From NCBI GenBank assembly GCA_907165135.1, contig OU015568.1, positions 2,178,501-2,242,500 on the forward strand: a stretch of 64,000 nt of DNA, written 5' to 3'. The notes beneath the pieces were generated by a model. It searched no databases. It was not told the origin of the DNA and saw only the letters and a program-made list of their open reading frames with translations. The translations under genes were made by a program, and so were the position numbers. The stretch is from Oikopleura dioica. Lineage: Eukaryota > Chordata > Appendicularia > Copelata > Oikopleuridae. Of this stretch, positions 1-11,108 are shown piece by piece; position 1 is the stretch's first letter; every line of letters starts with the position of its first letter.

Positions 1-1276
1 GTTGTGCGCAACACGATTATCGCTAAATGTCAAGCAGGTCGCCTGATAACATTCTCTAATCGATTAAGAAAGACGAGGATCAAGAGAACGGACCTTTCAA
101 CAGTGTTAAATTTCCAGCTTGATGATGAGGCGGCTTGGCGTTTTATCTCCACGGGAGTGGGTTGCTCGTTTTGCGGTCAATTATCGTATCACGGAGCTGA
201 AAGTTAACCTTTCAGGAAATTGCTTTTCTTCAAGTTTAGATAAAAAAATTGACGATCGGGCTCTTTTGGAGGTAGACGATCTTCACAAGAAGAATAAAAA
301 AAAGCCTTGCGGCTTCAGAAAAGGAAAATTAGCCGCGCTACGCGCGGCTTTGGCATGTAATGACTGTAGTCAAAAGTTCTATAGTAGTTGACACCTGCCA
401 TCAATGAAAAGAAAGCTTCTGAAAAAAGAGCTTCTTATCTCGGATCTGAATTTCACGCGCATGAGTTTTTGCGTGTATTATTTTTTACCAAATTTCAGAA
501 AAAAGAAAACAGAGAAAAAAGCAGATAAGACGCCTCGTTCCGGATGAAGACAAGACCTTCTTTCAAAGGCGAGGATAAACCTATCTCCATTCCACAACAA
601 GTGTTAGTCTAAACACCATTAGCCGTTGCAAAGTGGATTAGGAAGCTGCTCGATCCACTAGGTAGAAAGAGCAAGCGATAATCGAGATTGCCGAAAAAAA
701 CATGAAGCAAACTATCGCTAAGTATTGGTCTTAAGGGGGTACATGGGGATAAATCAGGTTATTTCGACTTGAAAATTTAGCGCTGCGACACCCTTATTTC
801 GAATGGAACTGGAATTTTGTTCACAAATTTTTTTTTATCGATCAATAAAAGTCAAAAAATGATGTTTATTGACCTTTAAAAACAACGCCTTATCACAGAG
901 GGGGTCTTGAACTGAACCACTTTTTAGGTCAAAAATTCGAAAGCAAAAAAGACCATGGTTAGAGACCTTGCACTTGAGTATCAAAGCGTATCGTGTCGCT
1001 GAGGGCATCCTGCAGATGGCCACTGGAGATTATTTACTGTCCAAATACAGGTCACCGCAATTTTGAGTTATTGTAAAAATTCGCCCTGTCTACCGCGCCG
1101 TTTTTCTCCACGGGTTGCCTTTTTTTCAAAAAGGTCAAAATTAACAAAATTAAAATGATCAGTTTTCGGCGTCGAAAAAACCCGTTATCAATCAAAACGC
1201 ATCAGCGGGAAGGAATAAAAATGATTGATTTATGCATCCTAATTTTTCTGTTTATCAATTTTGCTATAAATTTAAC
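1..1276. other. Intergenic, repeat-bearing
   Basis: No gene is supported here. Short open frames lack homology, splice context or codon character. The stretch 303-353 holds a copy of the GC-rich palindromic repeat seen elsewhere in the window (a ttgcgg-type half followed by gccgcgc...gcgcggc). The rest is AT-rich single-copy-looking DNA leading into the retroelement that begins near 1277-1315. Confidence 0.5.
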
Positions 1277-1314
1277 GATCTGTGGGTAATTGATAATTGA
1301 CATCGTGTTGATAA

Positions 1315-1544
1315 ATGTAGGAGTTTATTGCAGTTTGCTGAACGTTTTCGGTCGTGAGACCATCATCAGAGCTTGTTCCTTGATAAACTTGAAAATTCTT
1401 AAAGGAAAGCGTACCTTCTTTTGTAAGACTGCAGAACTGATTTAAAAACCCAAAATAACTTTGTCCCAGACTAAGGTTCTAGAAAATGTGGTGATAACTT
1501 TTTAAGGTAATCGATATTTTTATCAGAGGCTCCTTACATGGTTC
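1315..1544. repeat. Left inverted terminal copy of Penelope-like element
   Basis: This 230-bp arm matches the reverse complement of 2590-2819. It ends in three tandem copies of a ttacatggttc unit around 1532-1565, which overlap the start of the coding frame. Confidence 0.85.
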
Positions 1545-1548
1545 TTAC

Positions 1549-2508
1549 ATGGTTCTTACATGGTTTGTTGTTTTTTTCAAACGTAATTCATTTGATCAGG
1601 TCAATCATATTTTCCAAAATCTCCATCCTCAAATTAAAGTTACTGTTGAAAAATCATGCCCGCAAGGTATAAAGTTTTTAGACTTTAATGTGTATGTCAA
1701 CGACAAAAACATGATTGCAATACGAAACAATAGAAAACACACTATCCCAATGAATTTTGAAATTGATGTTGCTCCGACATCCATGAAAAAAGGGGTCTTG
1801 ATTTCTGAACTGAAAAGATCACTTTTCAAACACTCGGATCCAAAAACTCTGGAGGAAGAGCGAAAGGAAATTGAGGAGAAATATCATGCCCAAGGTTACC
1901 CTTTAGAAATTATCCGTGATGCAACTAGAGTGATTAAAGAAGGTAAAATTGAGAAGAAAGATTGGAAACTCGAAAAAAGCGAGTTTCCTGAAAGAAATTT
2001 TACTATGTGCATTCCATTCACTTCTCAACGAGTCAGTAAAATTACCAGTGAAATGCGAAAAACGATTTCAACCTTTCTCCCTTCCTACAATCTGCACACG
2101 GCATTGAGGACAGTATCTATTCGTAATTTAATTGTTGCCAATCTGTTACCTAAGATTGATAATAATATGGCTGTAAATGCTGTTTACCGATTTGAATGTC
2201 ACTGCGGCGCAGTTTACATCGGTGAGAGTGAATGCCTAAAATCTAGAATTATTGACCATCAACAAAAATCGAAACAAACAGCAGTTTTCTCTCATACTGA
2301 AAATTGTGAAATTTTTCAAGCTCGATTCAATGAAGAATATGAGCAAAATAATTTTAGATCTAGATTTGACTATCTCAGTAAAATGTTTTCAGTTTTACAC
2401 CGAAATCTAGCATACAAAAAGAGAGTACAAATGGAAGCATTAGAAATTCGTCTTCATAATCCTCCGTTGAACAAGCAAATTCAACATCAACAAGTTTATA
2501 TAATCTAA
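1549..2508 (+). CDS. Penelope-like RT C-terminus plus GIY-YIG endonuclease
   Basis: The 319-residue frame resembles the end of a Penelope reverse transcriptase (residues 1-55, with an HPQIKVTVEK...FLDFNVYV pattern), a charged linker, then a GIY-YIG nuclease (about 212-310). Nuclease hallmarks are visible: Tyr213, the C-x-C pair at 217/219, VYIGE at 222-226, Arg233, His237, the His249/Cys253 pair, and Glu297 in MEALEIRLHNPPLN as the probable catalytic acid. The frame has no internal stop. It opens only a few tens of bases upstream, so the polymerase active site is missing. The first ATG lies inside the terminal repeat, so it may not be a true start. Product inferred from motifs; no alignment run. 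Confidence 0.8.
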   Translation: MVLTWFVVFFKRNSFDQVNHIFQNLHPQIKVTVEKSCPQGIKFLDFNVYVNDKNMIAIRNNRKHTIPMNFEIDVAPTSMKKGVLISELKRSLFKHSDPKTLEEERKEIEEKYHAQGYPLEIIRDATRVIKEGKIEKKDWKLEKSEFPERNFTMCIPFTSQRVSKITSEMRKTISTFLPSYNLHTALRTVSIRNLIVANLLPKIDNNMAVNAVYRFECHCGAVYIGESECLKSRIIDHQQKSKQTAVFSHTENCEIFQARFNEEYEQNNFRSRFDYLSKMFSVLHRNLAYKKRVQMEALEIRLHNPPLNKQIQHQQVYII

Positions 2509-2589
2509 CTCCAAATTCACAGTCCTTAAAGGACTGCTTAACAATAGAATTAAGTATATTAAATTGTTTTACCGATCAGAGGCATTTTC

Positions 2590-2819
2590 GAACCATGTAA
2601 GGAGCCTCTGATAAAAATATCGATTACCTTAAAAAGTTATCACCACATTTTCTAGAACCTTAGTCTGGGACAAAGTTATTTTGGGTTTTTAAATCAGTTC
2701 TGCAGTCTTACAAAAGAAGGTACGCTTTCCTTTAAGAATTTTCAAGTTTATCAAGGAACAAGCTCTGATGATGGTCTCACGACCGAAAACGTTCAGCAAA
2801 CTGCAATAAACTCCTACAT
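2590..2819. repeat. Right inverted terminal copy of Penelope-like element
   Basis: Reverse-complement partner of 1315-1544. Open frames that read through it, on either strand, are products of the repeat and not genes. Confidence 0.85.
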
Positions 2820-5800
2820 TGATCTGTGGGTAGATAATTACACTTGCCGATTGAAAAGGCCGCAGCAGAGTGAAAGTCTGCCCAGCAACGAAGAAAAGGT
2901 CAAGTGAGGGCGTTTTTGCCCTCTTCCGGGTGCGCTTATCGGACCATTGCTTTAGAAAAAAAGGGGGTGGAGATAAGGGGATTTGAAGCATTGGTTGAGG
3001 AATTGAAAGATAATGCATTATTATTTCTGAAGATAAATATTTGTTATCGTCGTTGATTTTGAAAAGTGTACAAAAGAGCATCCTCATGCTTTCTCCAAGG
3101 TCTGCGGTAAAAAGTCTAAACACCATTGATGATTTACAAGCATAATTAACGCCCTTGACTCTTAGTTTCTGACTTTTCGTCTCGCAGGTCTCAACTTATT
3201 CATAGGTTCATTTAGATTATCCTCCATTCTTTATTCGCTAAACCGGAAATGCTTTTTTTCTTAGGCTTATCATCATAACATGCCGTTTTATCCCAAGCTG
3301 GGAGGGCTTATGCACTTATGATATGCGGCATTTCGACGCTTTTCTTTATCTAAAACGGTCTTCTTACACTTAAACTTTTCCTTAAATCATCCTTAAAACT
3401 AATAAATTTTTTTAATTAAATGAATTAATTGCTTGGGAAAAGTTTCTAAGGCAATTTCAAAAAATATTTATATTTCGGAGCTTAAAAAAATACTTGACGA
3501 TATAACTACCGCATGAAAAAAAGACATGTCCTAGTGGTATGTCAAAAATGAACTTTGGTTGCTTTACACATTTCTTGAGAAATACTTTCGCGCCGCGAAC
3601 AAAAGTATTTTGCTCTGTCTAAAAGTCTCACATACGGTTTTCCGAATTTGATAAATTCTAGTTTAAAGAAATCTGAGAAGAAAATAAGCATGATAAAATC
3701 GAAAGTCTGGTTCATTTCAAACTTGCCTAATTAAGTGACTGTACAGTCAAAATTCTATTACCTGGACCAAAACAGGGTTGTGTCTACAATAGCCCTGGGC
3801 AGTTTTTTTGGCTGCGCCACACCACCATGATTCTGAGCTTGGTGGTGCTTGCTCGTCTTAAATATCACTAGGGTGCGCCTGAACTTCAGGTTCAATTTCT
3901 GGAAACGATTCTTTTCCGATGAAAATAACAATTAAAAATACCTTTCATTCCAACACTGATCAATACAAAATAAAACAAACTTCGCAATGGGAGATCCTTT
4001 ATTTTTAAATGGTCAAACGAAAAAAAGTAACCATTTTTCAACAAGAAAATTAGCGAGAAAAGAATCCGCGATTAGCGGGTGGAATTTGTCATTTTCGGCT
4101 TGCGCCCCTAATTACCCTCCTTTCGGTCATCAATCATGTCCCCAGTTGTATTCCAAACTTGGCTACCCTAGGGCTTGCGACGCTACGGTCGGCTCTTTTT
4201 CAACAGTGTGCGCGGCGTTCTGATCGAGTGATTGAAAGAGCGGCGCTCCGAGGGGGCGCTGAGCAACCGCTCTAGCAAGCGAAGTTTTTTTTTTCTTTCT
4301 CTCCCTTGCCTTCAGCTCAAGACTCTCTCTCCCCTTTTCGCGCTTTCTCCCCTTAGCAAGTCTTCCCGCGAACTTTCTCCTCTCTTGACTCTCTCTCTCA
4401 CTTATTGACTAAGTGAACAAAAAAAAAGAAACACCATCCTCCCTTCTTATAAACATTGAGTTATCAGCAGATTGCTGATAGAAGAAAGAGGATAAGTCCA
4501 CAAATAAAATCAAGAGAAGCAAGATCGGAAGCTTTGTGAAGGCAGCTCGGAAGAACGGTAAGTCATAAAATACAAAATAATCATAAAGAAAAAAGGATAA
4601 GCTGGGGCAATAAAATATAATAAAAAAAACCCGGCATGCGACGCGAAAAGGTCTTGTCTCTTCTGAGAACTTGTCTTTTTACAGGAGTCTTTTGTCTGAA
4701 AGCACCTTTAAAAAAAAGGGTTCAAAACTGATGTCGAAATTTTTAGGCACCTTCCGGGCAAAACTGCTCAAGAGGGCAGCGGGTCCGAAGATTGGCCTCG
4801 ATTTTAAATGTAAATCCTTTTTTCACCTCGGAAAATTAAAAATAAGCTCTTTAATCTGTCGAATTTAACCAATCTCGAGCCCCTTAATTCATTGATTGAC
4901 TTTAAGGTGACCCCCGACGCTGATTGACAAATTTACTCAGCAATAAATTTGCTGGGGGTTGCGTTTTAGGGTTTTTTTTAAGGAGCTTGAGTCGTTCTGA
5001 GTAATCGCTGTTTTGGTTAAAATAGAAAGAGAGAGTGTCGATGTCGGCAGGATGCGCGGCACACGGCGGCGCAGCTCGTGAACTTGCACCTTCACAAGCG
5101 CCACATATTGGCTACGGGAAGCCCTTGAGCCCAGCCAGCAATCTAACTCGACTTCTTCCGCTAAACTTAATAAATCGAAATATATTTCGAATAAGATTTT
5201 TAGTTTCAAATCTTTCGAACTTTCGGTCGCGAGAAAATGAGATAAGTGGAGCCCTTATCTCAGCCGAGTTTTAGAAGTGGCCAAGCGGCCCGAGAAAAAA
5301 AGTTTACCTTGCCTTTTGCCGGTTATTTTTCTGATAAGAAGTTTGAAAATTATTTGATAAAAACTCTCGAAAGCTGAACTTTTTTGTTTCCAAAATAAAC
5401 TCATTGAAATTGACCGAGTTTTTTGAAAAATAAATTCAAAAGAAAAACTCAACAAGAACTACGGCCCTAAGTTTTTGTTTGAATTCAGTTTTCAAAATAA
5501 AGTTTTTTTTTGAGGTCATTGGGTCCAAATGACCTTCCAAAAATAGACGTACTGGAACATGGTGTCCCAAATGCGTGGTATCACCTTAATTCCAGCGCCC
5601 TGAGGACTTCGGTAGTCTTTGGCCTTCAGGGAATTTATACAAGATTAATTCACCCCTTCGCTTTTTTTATATCAACTGGTTCGGTCTTAAGGGATAAAGC
5701 CCTGTGTGGTGCTATCAAATTAAGGGAGTACTCCAGCGACGCACTTGACAAATAAGTGGGAGCTACCGAAGATCAGCCGCCGGCCGAAATAAAGTGGCTC

Positions 5801-6316
5801 GTTCGTTTTTTTTGTTTTCCAGTTTGAAAGCAAAATGCTTTTATAATTTTTAATGTTTACTCCTCTTTGTCTCGTTAAAAGTTCAAAGAAAATCGAACCA
5901 ACAAGAAATTTCTGAAAAAAAAGAAAATAACCTTTCGAATTGAATAAATAAGGGTCTACCCATGATAACGAAAAATCCTCAATAATCTTAATGAGAGTGG
6001 AAATTATTGAATAATATAAAGGAACTCTGCCGCTAATTTATTAACATTCATAACTTGACGGAAAACAATGTAGACGCCCTTAAATATTAACATGCCGGGC
6101 TTACAAGTGCCGGCGTTTTACAAAAGAAAGAAAAGGGTTGATCCTGGGAACGAACCAGTCAAATTGGCCAGGAAAAATCAATCTCATGCCTCCCTCAAAT
6201 ATTTTATATTTTTGATTTGACATGATTCTAATTAAAAATAAAAGAAAAACATAAGGAGATTTTCTTCAGGATATAATTTTGTGAAGGTATCATCAGTCTT
6301 CAAAGTTCGTTTTGAA
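2820..6316. other. Long intergenic stretch
   Basis: About 3.5 kb without a supportable gene. It contains C/T-rich low-complexity DNA (4285-4420), scattered T-runs and A-runs, and several short open frames with no family motif. A donor-like ggtaagtc at 4558 follows a purine-rich stretch and could be a non-coding exon edge, but nothing confirms it. Confidence 0.5.
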
Positions 6317-6690
6317 CAATTGACAATTGTTCCTGTTTTATATCAAAATACGTGTAAACCATTTAATAACATGATGAAATAACGCAAAAAATATAATTAC
6401 TTGTCTTCGTTTATTTTGATTATTTGACGAACATCAAGTACCTAGGTAGCTGGGCTCGGAAACCTGTGAAGAAAACCTGAGTCAGGTCCTGATGAGCCTG
6501 ACAGCCGTGTTATTTCAGCTCTTCCAGACCTGACTCAGGTTTTCTTCACAGATTGCCGAGCCAAGCTACTTCATGTTCCTCAAATAATCGAAATAAACCA
6601 AGGCAAGTAATTTTATTTCATGCGTTATTTCATCATGTTATTTAGCTTTATAAACTTATTTTGACATAAAACAGGAGCAATTGTCAATTG
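6317..6690. mobile_element. Palindromic MITE-like element, 374 bp
   Basis: The two halves are reverse complements from the outer caattgacaattg (6317) and caattgtcaattg (6678-6690) inward, through tttataacatgatgaaataacg-type sequence and an inner arm with ctcggaaacctgtgaagaaa, to an apex near 6505. The whole could fold into one long hairpin. Related inner-arm sequence occurs at 37195-37305 and 50278-50330, so this looks like a dispersed family. No coding capacity. Confidence 0.75.
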
Positions 6691-7777
6691 CGCTTTTTGG
6701 ATTTTTATGTCGATATACTAACTTTTGCAAGGAATTTAAGGTATGGCGATTATTGGGGACGTTTGACCCGTGAAAACATATTTTCATGAAAACAGAAAAC
6801 ACGAATGTTTCATGTTTTCAGTCTCATAAACTTTTGCCCGCAGCGGGCAAGACAGACAAATGGCCCTGGCCGGAGCAATTGGCTCCTCGGCTCCCTCCAT
6901 TTTTTCTCATTTCAACGCGTCGCGAATTCGAAAAAAAGTGGTTCGATCCTTAGCTCGCAGAGATCATCTTCTGCCCCTCGCTCAGTCTCTCAATTTCTAT
7001 TTCACTCGCCAGGTCTACAAAAAAACAGACCAATTTTTTTTTTCGAAGAGAAAAGATTTTTTTCTTCAGTCCACAAATACCTCACGAGACAAACCAAAAA
7101 GATAGTTTTTTCTATAAAAGAAGAGAGAAATAAGAAGTTTTGAAGACTCATTTTCAAGGTTTGATTTTCTAGATTTTTTGTGTGAAATTTTGAATTTTGA
7201 AATCATAGAGGTGAACCTTTCCTTCTTACACTAAATCAGGAGAAAACTGCTGGAAAAAAAGACCTTTTCCTGCCAAAAATAAAGGGAAGTCGGCTAGAAT
7301 CGCCGAAAAAATACGACAAAAAATCGACTTTTCCGACAATTTTTCTGAAATCGTAATGCTACCGGACATCTGATGAGCCTAAAATTTGACTAAATTTTGG
7401 CCAAAATTCTCGTCATTATATTTCTTTCCTGGCGGGTCCCCTTAATAGTAAAAGCTCTTGACATTACCTTTGCGACAGTAAATTACAGTTCTTATTCAAC
7501 TGTGACGGAACTGCTACAGTAAAAACGTCACTTGAACAAATATTTAATTTTTCTACTTTTTCCTTTCCTCGCATTAAAAATGGGATAGACGCACAATCAT
7601 TTTATTTTATTTGCCGGCTTTCCTTTTTTTCCTAGAAAAGTCAACGCCAACGACAACTTGTCTCAAATTCTATTTTTAGAAGATGAGCTGACTGGTGCTA
7701 GAATTCTGCTGGTAAAGAAGTCTTATCACTAAGGGAGTCTACAGTAGAAGAAAAACAGAGAAAATCGACATCAAATC
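6691..7777. other. Intergenic, upstream of cyclin-like gene
   Basis: No gene supported. Open frames at 6805-7143 overlap in two frames, are rich in Phe, Ser and Lys, and lack motifs. The last 100 bp before 7778 should hold the 5' UTR of the cyclin-like gene; no TATA box is evident. Confidence 0.45.
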
Positions 7778-10700
7778 ATGACTGTGGGAGTTTTAAACAG
7801 GTAAAAATTTTGCTAAAATAATAAAAAAATAAATAAACTAGAATTTAAAATATAATTAAATGCGATTCAATCTATGACGCTGCTCTTTCAAGTGGAAAAT
7901 ACGTAAAGAAATAATAACTATGATCTACTATCGATAGTACCATCTTTAATATAACGTTTCAAGTCTATATTTATTTTCCATGCAGCTTGAATTTTAAGAC
8001 CGGCCGGATAATTAAATTAATACATAGCGCCTTGAACTCTCAGTTTTGAATCTTTCGAGGCACCTTTTTCTTCCTGGGTGGCCAAACTATTAATTAATAA
8101 CACTCGTAATGATCAAGATGGAAAGTTGAAGATTTACGGCAATAATTTCTTACCGGGTTCGATTTTAGCACGACTGCGAGCACAGCGCAAGATCACATCG
8201 ATACGAACATCGCGCGGCTGCAAACGATCCTGGAGAAGCCATCGCATGTCCCCAACTACGAAATTTTCGAAGATCAGAGCGACATGGTAAGTTGAAAAAA
8301 GATCAGAGCGGGTCTAGTGTCAAAATGTAATCGCGTTTATTATTTTAATTAAAAAGCCTTCCGGCCTGACTCGTCGCTTCAGTAACTATTTGAATAACTT
8401 AACTTGGTTTTTTGATCTTTTCTTATTAAAAATTGTTCCATTTTAGGACGCAACGAATCGGGATTACGATCGAAAGTTGCACTGCGTGACAAGTACGGAT
8501 CGCGAGCACTACACTTCGATGGTTTACTCTTGGGGCCGTTTTCTTGAGCTTGATGATCAGGCACTAATCGTGGCGATCAACATCTTCGACAAGATGTTCA
8601 CCGAGTACAGGTACAAGCAATTTTAAAGACAGAAAATTGGAACAAAAACGCCGGCTCGCTAAATATCAATGGCGACCATAATCACATTGGCAATGATGGT
8701 TGTTTTCAGAATTCAACCGAATCGTGACATTTGCCCCTATCAGTGCCTCAAAGTCAAAGCCGGAAAGCGAAAAACCAGCCCTTGCAGTATTTGCACTGTC
8801 TTCAAGGTAAGCATTTTTTCATTCAGCCGAGTTCATTTCCAATTCTTTTTTTCTAGTCAATGGTGACGTATGATTTGATGATTTGCGCGTTGCTACTCGC
8901 TGGGGAAAGGTTTTTCACGGTCGAGTACGGCTACCCAACTCAAGCTGCTGCGATAAGGTAAGAATAAAATTGATAACTTAAAACAGATCATAACCTAAAT
9001 TTTTGAATCGGCCACCCTGTGTAGGAATCTGAATCAGGGTTCAGAAAAAATTATCATGAAAAGCCGCGAAGCGGCTTTCTTTTAATCGAAGCCGCGACGC
9101 GGCTTCGCCACAAGTCAAAAAAAAAAATGAAAATGGTAAAAAAAACATCGAAATCAGGTGTTATTTTGTAGAATTGGACGTTTCATGCATAATTTAAAAC
9201 AGTTATTTTTGCTGAATTCAAACAAAATTTGTAGTCACATGCTTGAATTCCTCAACCCGATCGATGTGCTATACGACAACAACAACCAGCACAAGTTCAA
9301 GGAGCTGCGGAAGATCTCGTACGTCCAGAATCTGAAGCAGCAAATAGTCAAATTTCTCAATAACCACGGTAAGTCCAATTAATCAAGGCAAAAGTGAGCG
9401 GGCCCGGGTCGCGAGCGGGGGAAAGGGGATACGGTTATTGTCTATAAATCACTTGCTGGCACTCTCACGAAGGTGAAGTAAGCCCTTAAGTTGGGCGTTC
9501 TCCGGTGCTCCCTTTATATGTCTGAATGGCCACTCGAGCATCTGCTGTTGGTTTTTTATATGCGTCTCACGCACATACAGCTGAGCCAAGAGTCGCCAGA
9601 GCTGCTCTTGTAAAGAAACAGTTAATCATCTTATCTACCGTATCTTATGTAACAGTTTTGCGTACCGAGTTAATCAGCCAATCAAATTGTCCAAAACTCG
9701 AATTTATCCAATCAGAAGCCTGGTTTTTTGTGAAAAATTGGAAAATTATCTAAAATCATTCAGACAGTTTTTCAATTATTTGATTGGCCGAAAGTTCTCA
9801 AAAGGAAATTTGATTGGATAAATGAATCGACAAAATAAGCCCTTCGCTAAACAAAAATTCAGCTTATGAACCAACGCCGGCGTTCGAGTTCATGAAGATC
9901 TTCACTTCCCTGCTACAGCCCTATATTCCTGAAGCTTCAATCGAGCGGCTACTGTATAAACTGGCGGAGACGCACAAATGGACCCAATGCTTGAAACACA
10001 AGGTAACAATTTTTGAGCCGCTCTCTCGTACTAATAGCCTTTTTACTAGCATCAATTACTGGCACTTATGCTCGTCCGAAAAGAAATCAAAACAATCGAC
10101 TCGCCCTGCGCCAAGGAGACCTTTCAACTTATCATCGATTTTCTAATGGTAACTTTTTGAATAATTGATTAATTCAAAATTGAAAATTGAAAATTGAAAA
10201 TCAGCTTGTCAAAATTTACCATTGGCGCGAGCCGATGTACAGATTCGCAAACAGAATTTGTAAAGATTATTTGCGGATTATTAATCTTGGCACCTGCCGC
10301 AGCAGCTATATTTTATGAAAACGCGCGGCGGTTAAATGATTAAATTTCACAATTTTCGATTCTGCCAGAATTTCGAAAATTAAGAAATTAGAAATTTCTA
10401 AAATGAACTTTCAGATCTCCGAAACGGACCTGGATAGATGCGAAAAGGTGTACGAAGCTTGCAAATATGAAGCAAAAAACAAAGAGCGACAAAATAAGAC
10501 GCAAATTATGGACATGATCAAGCACAACATGTATTTCTCGCAGACCAGCCGACGCACCAAGCTCAAATTCAAGAGTGACGTCCGTTTAACGTAAGTTTTT
10601 TGACCTTAAAAATCGAGAAACCGCTTGCGGCTTCGAGTAAAGTAAAAATAGCCGCGATCCGCGCGGCTTGAATTTAATTGCACTCGAAGCCGCAAGCGGC

Positions 10701-11108
10701 TTCTCGATTTTTTTCTATCTCAAAATTTTTAAAATCATAAAACTGACAATTTATTTCAGCGAGCGAAAGCAGCTGTACTACACAACTGTTTACTCTGGGT
10801 CGAAGCCAAAAATGATCCGTCTGGATCCCCCAGCTGAAAAGGAGGAAGACACTTATTACGAGGAGCTGCGCAACAGCCCAGTTTCTCAAATGGAGACTTC
10901 CGAAGCTGAAGAAACGCCCAAAGCGAGCTCGCCAAAAGCGAGTCTGGCACTGGTCGCCTGGAAGCCCTCGCCGTTGATGCTGCTCCCCGACTTGGCTGCT
11001 AGAAACGCTAGAATCAGCAACATCGTGCCCAAATCAAGCCCAAAATCAACGGAACCAGCAGCCACGGTTGAACTACCCACGGCGCAAGGAAAATCTTCCA
11101 ATTCCTAA
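7778..11108 (+). CDS. Cyclin-box-like protein, 10 exons
   Basis: Ten exons join in frame to about 466 residues: 7778-7800, 8169-8286, 8447-8610, 8710-8806, 8857-8957, 9235-9368, 9863-10002, 10050-10148, 10415-10590, 10760-11108. Every junction is GT-AG and phase-consistent. Exon 3 carries a helix pair reminiscent of a cyclin box (MVYSWGRFLELDDQALIVA followed by NIFDKMF); exons 5-8 add further helices (DLMICALLLAGERFF; PAFEFMKIFTSLL; HQLLALMLVRKEI). The C-terminal exon is Pro/Ser/Glu-rich and probably disordered. By family knowledge it would bind a cyclin-dependent kinase, but the match is remote and a CDK-binding motif is not clear. Introns 5 and 9 contain copies of the GC-rich palindromic repeat. 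Confidence 0.6.
9060..9110. repeat. GC-rich palindromic repeat copy in intron
   Basis: Two adjacent small palindromes (agccgcgaagcggct and gaagccgcgacgcggcttc) lie inside intron 5 of the cyclin-like gene. They match the same dispersed family as 10613-10714. Confidence 0.7.
10613..10714. repeat. Composite palindromic element A-B-A' in intron 9
   Basis: The arms gaaaccgcttgcggcttcga (left) and tcgaagccgcaagcggcttc (right) are inverted partners, each itself palindromic. They enclose a central palindrome agccgcgatccgcgcggct. The unit fills about 100 of the 169 nt of this intron, between the donor at 10591 and the acceptor at 10759. Confidence 0.8.

Larger units (their letters stand above)
1315..2819 (+). 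mobile_element. Penelope-like retroelement, 5'-truncated, with inverted terminal copies
   Basis: A 230-bp left arm (1315-1544) recurs in inverted orientation as the right arm (2590-2819), nearly base for base. Between them lies one open frame encoding the end of a reverse transcriptase and a GIY-YIG endonuclease. Penelope-like elements are known to carry such domains and to insert with partial inverted terminal copies. Just outside both arms sits a similar direct sequence starting gatctgtgggta (1277 and 2821), which may be a target duplication. The fingers and palm part of the reverse transcriptase is absent, so the copy is 5'-truncated and presumably cannot move by itself. Confidence 0.8.

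Noticed and set aside
2689-3126. Minus-strand open frame of 145 residues.
   Set aside because: Runs through the Penelope right arm into unrelated DNA; no motif.
5035-5274. Open frame with Ala/Gly-rich start.
   Set aside because: No promoter, splice partner or homology, and an equal-length frame overlaps on the other strand.
6805-7143. Two overlapping plus-strand frames near 6.8-7.1 kb.
   Set aside because: Same DNA open in two frames, no motif, composition like surrounding non-coding DNA.
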